This document shows positions 48,101 through 57,100 of a DNA stretch of 64,000 nucleotides, in pieces. The translations under genes were made by a program, and so were the position numbers. The first letter of the stretch is position 1. Every line of letters begins with the position of its first letter. The stretch is from Haliotis asinina. Taxonomy: Eukaryota; Mollusca; Gastropoda; Lepetellida; Haliotidae. The stretch lies in NCBI RefSeq assembly GCF_037392515.1, contig NC_090283.1, positions 37,092,249-37,156,248 on the forward strand. The letters run 5' to 3'. The notes beneath the pieces are model-generated. The model saw only the letters and a program-made list of their open reading frames with translations, searched no databases and was not told the origin of the DNA.

Positions 48101-51100
48101 ATCGGTTGCCCAGCAGCTCACCAGGCCTGCCGCTAATAGGTACCCGCTTATGCTTACCATTTGGTCTCGTGGTTTATCTTCATATGAATATGTTTGTTTC
48201 CATTGGGTTCCTTGAGTTACTATCTGTTTTCCTGTGTCAGGGCTTCCTGATCCTGACTACAGTTAGTTTCTCGGGTCCTAGTTGCATAAGCTTTGGTAGT
48301 TGGATTGGTTCTCTGGAGCCCAACACCACCTTCCTACTGTCGAAACCACATGCATAGACCTATGGTAAGGTAAGTTAAAAATTTGTTAAAATCTAAATAT
48401 TTTAGATATTTAAATACTTACCTTACTATAGGGTGGTGATTCCATCCCAACGCTGGACGCTCCTCCCCTCTGTGAGCTCTTCATACCTGGTTTTCAGTAA
48501 CAGTGATTTTTGAATGATTGGGCGTTTGCAGGGGTGAGGAGATCACACCACTTCTGTGCCTATACACTTATTCAAGGGAATGGCAGATCAACGACTGCCT
48601 GATCTCTTTTAAGTGAAGCTTGAGGTAATATGCATAGACCTATGGTAAGGTAAGTATTTAAATATCTAAAATATTTAGATTTTAACAATTTTGTTGGATT
48701 TTTCTCTGAATATAGTGTTATAGGGGAGGTGTACGTTACCCACTTCTCCTCAAAAACTACTCTATGGAATATATTTAGATTACATGTGCTTTATAGGGAC
48801 TCTAAAGGTGTGCATCTCATATTTTGATTTTGTATTTTATTTATATTTCCAATTTTGATGGCGTTTGAACTTCTTCTTTTTTTAAATTTTGTTGTTGAGC
48901 ACACCCCAGCTCCATCAGCTCACAGTTCACTCATGCAATACTTGTAGACATGCTTTGGTTGATAATGGGACCCAGGCTATGTTTCTCTTTCTTTTCACCA
49001 GGGAGTGCAGATGTCAAGGCTTTGAAAAATGTTTTTTGCCTGAAGCAAAGTGATCTCCAGGTTTTGTGTATCGTATAAGATTCACTTTTAGAATGGGAAA
49101 GTTTAATGCCCCTCACTACAAGATAGAGGTATGCGGTAGATATAACTTCACGCCTCTTCATTTGACCTCCACGCTCAGCGTGGATTGTTTTTGAGTTTTG
49201 ACATTAAACTTGGACCATTGTCATTTAAGAAGTAAATGACAAGGCATACCACTGTACAATATCACCAACACAGAATGAATATCTGGATACCTCCTCTTCT
49301 CCTCTTATACGTACCTTTGGGAGAATTTACATCTTTGTATCCCACAGATCATGACTTCTGATCCTCCATCAGTCACATCCCTTCAGTTCAGGGTATTGGT
49401 TGTTCATAGATCCATGGTTGAGCACATAGTTATTCATAGAGGTAGTCTGCGTAGTCTCTTATAAGGTGAAGAATAACATTCAGTTTTACATTTACATCAA
49501 ACTTTTGAAATTCCAAAAGACATGTGCAAGACACTTAGTAGCTCCATGGTGACTCGTCCAAGCAGCGGTTCCTAGAACTTTGTGCACAACTAGGACCTTC
49601 TAACCCTAGTTGGCCCTATCTACCCAACACCTGTAGGCCAAAGAATTGGGATCTTGGAACAGAATTTGACTCTGCCTTAAGAACCTTAGATCATTTGCCA
49701 GTTGTGGGATTGGTGTCCCTGACTTTTGACCCGATCCATTTTATGTGTCTTCAATCCTTGTTGACATCATCACGGACAACCTTTGGTAAGTTATATCAGA
49801 GCTCAGATTTGGTGCCCACATAGCAACTTCAGTGTATTAAAGAATACACATCATGCCCTGTTGTCACTGTTTTATGGAATCAGTGGCATCAGCATCTCTA
49901 CATCAGTGGCAAAGCATGATTAAATCAGTTCAAACCTTCATGCTTTGGGGATAGCTACAAGTATGCCTGATTCAGGTCAGCATAAATATGTCCTTCAAGG
50001 ATTGGTTCCTCGTCACGAGCCAAGCCTTGTTTACCTTCATCCCTTCTTTAATATCAGCAGTGGAGGGTGATAGTTACCATAACAGTATGCAAGAAAGTCC
50101 CTCATCTAATAGACCTTTCAGTGTCAATTGCCAGTTGTTCACTTCGCATCAGTGGTAATCCTGCTATCATCCAGTGTAGAGTGCATCAGTTGCATGCTGG
50201 ATCACACGCCATGTTTCTTCTTACTGATCGACTATCAGTGCTAGATACATACAATGTCATAGCTATTGCTGTGTTTCATATGGATCGCCCATTGCCAACT
50301 GCATGGGGCTTTATTGGGAGCTCTTTTGATGAGTCAGCCTACCGATTTTTTAAGACAGTACAATCACTTTGACTCAAAAGTGGATAGGAATTGCAAACTA
50401 ACTTGAAAAGTAATTAACATATAATCCTCAATGAAATGATGATCTTTATCAAGATAAACTCTGTAAGATTTTTGAAGAATTTCAGCCCTAAAAAAAGTAA
50501 AGGTAAAAAAAAGTATTTGTTTCAAGGGAGAAGTGCAAGAGAGGGACAGCCAGGTGTTCCAGAAACATGCACAAGTGCCGTCAATGTTGTTGTTAACCTG
50601 TGTTGTGCTGTTCCCATCCTTTCTTTCTTTTGCTGATGATGCAGCTCATGGATAGGTCTCACCATTGTTTGCCCTGATGCAGAAAACATGGGTATTTGAT
50701 GCACATATTATCTCAAAATGTGCAGTGAATTTAAAAGTTTGCTCCCAGTCCCTCTCTCGGCCTTGGCGCAGGGTCCGTTGAGGATTCCTGGGGTTCCGGT
50801 CTCTCTCTGTGGGTCCTCTTTTCGAGAGGATTCTGGCTCTGCCTCGGGTTCGGAGATCGAGGATATGGGCGTCCGGGTGGTTGAGGAGTCCGAGGGAGCT
50901 TTCCACTTTTCCTTGGCCTTGAGGGAGGTGCGTAGGGGACAGGCTATTCCCCAGGCTGCAGTTCCGCCTAGCCGCCCAGACTCGGCTGAGTTCCACCTTC
51001 CGAGCGAGGCGTTTGCTTGTAGGCAACCCTTGCAGACGCAGCTCCGCATTCTCCCTTCCTTGGTGCGGGATGTGATGGATCCCAACCTTGCTGGTACCCG

Positions 51101-54100
51101 CCTCTGCTTTGATTTACCAGAGCTTGTTTGGAGCTGTCAGCTGGGGGACGATTCTCTGTTCCTAGTGCCAGTAGTGGATGAGTGTGAGCAACATATTTAT
51201 CATACCGCACACCTGAATATTTATTTTGTGTTTGAAGCACTGCTACAGCCTTGTAGTATGGAGTACCACAGTTAGGAAATTAGCCAATATCAACAAAAGA
51301 GAAAACAGACAACAGATAATCAAAAGAAAAGACTTCACTGATTAATTCATAATAATATATACTTTTAACCTATCACTTATTATGACATACGAGAGATATA
51401 TACTAACAGATAAACAGACTCAAACTAACTGTAGCAATAACAAACATCACAGCAACATGCACTAGATATTCCAGCATCTCACTTTCTAATTACAAGATTA
51501 ATTGTCCCAATTCTACAATTAGTAAACACTGTAGAATCTCGTCTCATTGAGTTCTGAATTTTTGTACTGCAAGGAGAGTCAAAATCTGAGAACGGCTCAC
51601 TCAGTAGATTATCACTGAGTTCAGGCATATCAGAACTGTCAATACAGGCTCTTACAGTTGATGAAGAAGGTGCCAATGCAGAATACACAGGTGTAGTTGG
51701 CAAGGGAAGTGTAGGCTTCTCAGTAAGTGCAGTGGCAAGGTTGCTCCCCATAGCAAATTTCTCATCACTGGATGTTTGCTGGTATACTTCAAGGGACTGA
51801 ACACTCTTGTGGCCAGTCAAGCTCATGATCTGAGAGGACGAGTACTTGCAGTTAGGATGGCAGCTCTTGTGACTCGTATTTAGTGATTTGTATACAAAGT
51901 GGACAAACGGCAGTTGGCACTCAAGCTTGTGATGAACTCTGAAAACTGGAATGTATATGAAATTAAAAATAGACATTTTATGGTCGCTTCACACTTTAAA
52001 ATTCTGGTATTTTCCACATTTACATTCTTTCACATTACAATTTAAATCATATCATTTTGCAACTGTGATCAAATTAATGTAATGAAATTATATGTTTAGA
52101 ATATAGTATACGAATACCTACTTGACAGGGTGTTCTTTCCAACTGGTTTCTTCATATACCAGACAGTGTCCTTAGCAGTGAAGCAGTCCTTGGGGTATTG
52201 CCAAAGACGATGTAAACCTGGAATCAGTTTCTCGATGTATTTTATGCAAGATGAAACGGGGCAAAATTCACTGTTTGGAATTTCAAGGCATGTAAGCACC
52301 ATACAACTCCTTGTCATCTCTATGGTTTTTAGTTAGCTCCCCCAACCGCTGCCTAATAAAACATACTCCAGTGGAGGGATTGACAGCCACCTCAGAAGTG
52401 TCTTTTGTGATCGAGTCCATGTTTTCCGACTCCCTCTGAAAAAAGTAGAATTGAATATCAAACTGCACTTTGTTGGCTAATTCACTTGGTGTCTTGGAAT
52501 CCATATGTATACTGTTGTACAGCTTGTGTAGATCCAAAGAATGTATTTCTTTCTCATGTTCAATTTCACCTTTTCCCTGGGCTTTAGCTTCCAGTGTCAT
52601 GGTCATGAAGCTCTCATTTGCATCAGTGAATTCAGTGTCTTTGATGATGTCAAATTTCTTCAGATGTGGGGATTTCAAATACCGACTCAGTCCATGCCTC
52701 AACACTTCAAGTGTTGAGACCTTATAAAGTTCATTGGTTTGTGTCCTCACAACGAAGTAGAAATGTGCTGCAAATCTTTTCGTCACCATTGTGCAGACAA
52801 GAGGAAAACAAGTTCAGCGTTATCTCCCTTCCATTAGCTCAATCAGAAAACATCATTCCTTGCATCATGTGTGACTCAGTGTTATTCGAGATAAAGAAGT
52901 ACTACCTTGAAGAACCAAATGAGTTCGGCATTCCCAGTGGTGTACGTTGAAAAAAATACCTTGCGGGGTACATTGAAAATAATAGAATAGCGCTTAGCCA
53001 ATCAGAAAACGACATTCATGTTTGAGGTAAGATAATGCTATTTATATCATGCTTAGCTCTAAGGTCGGTATCAGTGCAGTTGCTCCCTGTTGGTTCTCTC
53101 CCATAATGCCTCCCGCAGAAGCTCATCGGGAGTACACAGGTGAGAATTTTTTGCATGAGGTAATTTTCGTAAGTAATATTGCTATAATTACGTACTGAAC
53201 CAGAATTCCGTCCTCCCTAGCCTCCGGTCTTTGGGAGTCTGAGTTTATGCATATATGTACCCCAAGGACAATCTCTATGAAAAAGAATTAAACAAACCTA
53301 TAGAGGTTTCCAATTCTTTGAAGAGAATTGTCCTTGGGGTAGGGCCACCCACCTCCCCGCAATTCTGTTCACTGCATTATTCAGCAGAAGGAATGATGAT
53401 ACGGGCTTGGTTTGCCTGCGCATGCATGGCAGAGGGGTGACTCCACATGGTGAGGGACCGTATAATGAACAAAAAAGACTTTTTGTTTGTACAGTATTTT
53501 ATTAAAACATTGATACAACTGTCATGTGACATTTTCCGGCAGCAGAAAATGCATATATGTACCCCAAGGACAATTCTTGTCAAAGAATTGAAAACCTCTA
53601 TAGGTTTGTCTAAGTTTGTAACGCAACCTTGAAAATATTATATCCATGAATTTTTCCAACTTCATATTATTGGGTTAGATTTCCAATTGATAAGCATTTA
53701 AACTGCAGCCAGCCAGTGACTTTTGACATGTACAACAACTTAGTAATGATTGTTTACAACTAATCTAAATGTTCAGTGACCCTCGACAGCCTGAATAATA
53801 AAACAACAAAAATGTGGTGTCAAGACTATCTAATTATAATCATTGGTCTAGAATAACATGCATTACAAAAAAAAAATAGGCTATTCAATCACTGTCTTAC
53901 ATGTGAAGTCAAACCAACTGTCAAACCACTTGATGTCCTTCTCTTACCAAACGGACCACATTGGCAGTAGTCAGTTGTTAAGAAAACAATATCGTTTGAG
54001 AAAAATTGGTGTCATGTTGGAACTCTGCCGACAATATGTTTCATGGGTCATTTATCACAACAAAGGATCAAATGTTTTTTTTCATCACTATTTAATGACT

Positions 54101-57100
54101 CCATGGACTGGTATACCCATAGTCAGACAGCAGTTATCAGTGGCTACTGGGAGTTTTGGCAATAGCTTAGTGAGTATTGGTTCAGTAAGTGATGTTCCTG
54201 GCCACATTCTTCTAACCTTGAAATTAAATTTGTCTAAAATATTTATATACTTTAGGTCCCCAAACCTCAAAATTTAAAACACCTCGAAAGCTCTGCTGGT
54301 CTCAGACCTTGAAATTTTAGTACCTTGAAAATTTGCCAGTGTACAGTTTTCCAGTTAACTGCTCAGTGCTCATTGAATACCTGATGTGCTTTACCATTTT
54401 TGGTCGTTATTAAACAATCACAGTTGATGTCTTGATGAAAATTTCAAACTGAAGTTCAGTCCCCAAAACATGTTCATGACTTTCCTCTCTTGACACCCAG
54501 GAGTCTCCGAAATTTCCATATCTAGGGCAAAGTCTGATTTCACCAAAGCAGCATAAATCAAACTTTGGATTGCACAACAGCATGGACACTGGATATTTAA
54601 GGCTTGTATGTCTGTTTGGAAACTCAAACTAATAACAAGAATATCAAGACTATACTGATAGGAACTGAGCATCAACTTGAGTCAGTGGATGAGGCTTCTA
54701 TCAGTAATGGACAAGCTGAAATCCTTTCCTTGGACTAAGTGAAGAGTCTAAGTATCTATTTAGACTCACAGCTCACCATGGACAAGCAGGTAGACAGTCT
54801 ATGCGGAGCATGTTACTTTCACTTTATATGCATCGACCACATCTGCCATGTTGGAACCACTGAAGCCACAAAAACCCTGGTCCAATCCCTTGTCCTTTCA
54901 CGGATAGACTATGCCAATAAACCTCCTTTGGAATCAAGAAAACATTACTTCAAAGGCTCCAGAAAATACAGAACACTAAAGCATTAATGGTGTCAAGAGC
55001 ATCCAAATTCTTGCCTATTCATGTAGAAGCCCGACTGATATTCAAAGTTATGTGCTTTACATACAAGAGCTATCATGTATTGGCACCAGCATATCTATCC
55101 TGTCTACTCAATCACAATCAGTCCCAAAGACTCTGAAACTGATACCAGTTAAAGACCTTCCTATTCTGTTGCCACTTTGACCTTTGAACTGTTTGCCACT
55201 TTGAGCATACTCAAGAGTATGGAACCTATTGGGATAGAAAACTTCATCGTTATTTATTATTATTTGTGACCCATTTACCCCAGATTCAAGATTCCCTGAT
55301 TTTGGATCACGATGTTCTAGCTTTAAGTTACCAAGCAGAAATGTCTACTATTCACCATGCCCTTTTGGCCTTCAGGAGGGTTGGTCGGTTCATTGACCTC
55401 ACAAACCTTGCTGGACTGGACCCACTGGTGCTGCTCTAAATGCATTCTCATCATGTCACCGGAGATGTTAGGTTTTCATGTTTAACACATCAGCAGCAGT
55501 CTTTAAAGGGTTCACCTTATGATCACAAGTGGAACAGTTTTGAACAGTCTTCTGCTATGTGCTCAACGTTTTCAGCATTAGTCTACAACATGCTGACCAG
55601 CCAACAAAAATGAGGAAGAAATGTTTGTGGGGTAATAAGGTTTTGTGTAGACTGTGGAGCACAGTGTAAATGGAACTCTTGTTGCGATAAATGCAAGGAT
55701 CTTATGTTCGAAGTGTTTGGTGATTACGCTAGGGCTTGCTTATGTGGTGCTGCTGACACGGCTCGTTAAGCCACTTTACAGACCCAGTCCCTCCAACGAA
55801 GGCAGGTTAAAGAGTCCTACTTCTTCTGCTTGTCAGATACTGTTCCCTCCCTCGAATGATATGGATTTCATGAGTGTGTTGTCAGACTCTTACTTATCAG
55901 AAGACCTTAAGAATTTGCTGGGCTCTCATCATTTCAGACCAAGTCCTTCATCCTCAACTATGTCCCAGGTATTGGTTGTAAAGTGTGCTACTTACCCCCC
56001 AAAATATTTCTGCACATATCATCTCTACGTCTGACGTCCCTGAGCGCATTCACTATGGCAGTTTTTGCTCATGTCATTCATCCTGCAGTGACAGGAACCT
56101 GTCTACCTTGCCTCAACAGCTGATAGCAGTTACTTCAGCATCTGCTTCCCATTCAGTGATTAGAAGTGTTGTCTCTTGCATCCAGCTACCTCAGTCTTCT
56201 ACTTGGCCAAAGTCTGCCTGTTGATCAAATCACAGTTCAGCGGATCACCTGTCTGCATCCCTTGACATTCACCAGAACGTCTAACTTCTCCAAATCAGCA
56301 CTCATTGAACCAGTTATGCTCTTGTCTAACCGGTCCTCAGCAAAACGGTAGTCTACTCTTCAGCATTCATTGGTCATCTTCCAAACAGATTGCACCTAAA
56401 CAGACTTCCTTGAAACAACATTCGCCGAAACAGCAGCTTTCACCAAAATGGCATGTGGTGAATCGACTTTAGCAGAAACGGTTTTCTTCCTAGTGGTATT
56501 CAGCTGAATGCCCTTCTGCAGATCATCTTAGTGCTTCCCTGAACTCTGTTGATTCAAGATCCAGGGATCATTGTTCTCCTTGAGATACTCCCTCCCCACT
56601 GCTGATCTTCTCAGCCAGTTCATCCCCCTTCAGACATAGATATGAAACTGAAACTGAACTGATGACTGAAACTTCAACGCCTGGTTCCGTTAGCAGTCTC
56701 AGGCCAGGACTTTACAGCAGTGGCAGGAACTTCTGGGACTCTTGACATCAGCACAGGCATTGCCACAATGGGGAATGCCATTCATTCTGACACAAAGGTT
56801 GTTGGCTCTCTTTCTTCATCAGATGGCCGGGCTGTGGTCATTCACAGAAAGGGTCTTGCACATCAACATACTCAAGTTCTTGGCAGATCTTCTCGCCATT
56901 CGACATTGGCAATGGAGCTTTGGGGTCATCCCTGCTGATTCAGACAGAATCTCGGTTGTTTGGTACATCAACCATCTCAAGCCGACAGGATCAACGAGCC
57001 TTCTTCAGCTAGTGTTTTGGTTCTTCTCCATGTAATTGACTCCTTCACCATAGATGATCAAGCCAGACACATTCTAGAAGTCAGGAATGTCATCAGAGAT

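Larger units (their letters stand above)
45927..48686 (+). mobile_element. DIRS-type retrotransposon 2, decayed, with intact terminal architecture
   Basis: About 2.76 kb. The left inverted terminal repeat (45927-45980) and the right one (48609-48686) are reverse complements over about 46 bases, with few mismatches. An internal complementary region at 48359-48432 is the reverse complement of the outermost left end joined to that of the outermost right end, the layout known from DIRS-1. Inside are gag remnants (46230-46890), an RT trace YYADDLMM (about 47077-47100), an RNase H trace [11 protein letters not shown] (about 47435-47465) and recombinase traces (47860-48130). Large deletions and many stops make it non-functional. 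Confidence 0.88.

Noticed and set aside
48385..48686. Independent 300-bp fold-back transposon
   Set aside because: The arms are better explained as the right terminal repeat and the ICR of DIRS 2, because the adjacent half of the ICR matches the left end 2.4 kb away.
53858..54277. 139-codon plus-strand gene
   Set aside because: AT-rich chance-like composition, no motif, and an overlapping antisense frame of similar quality.
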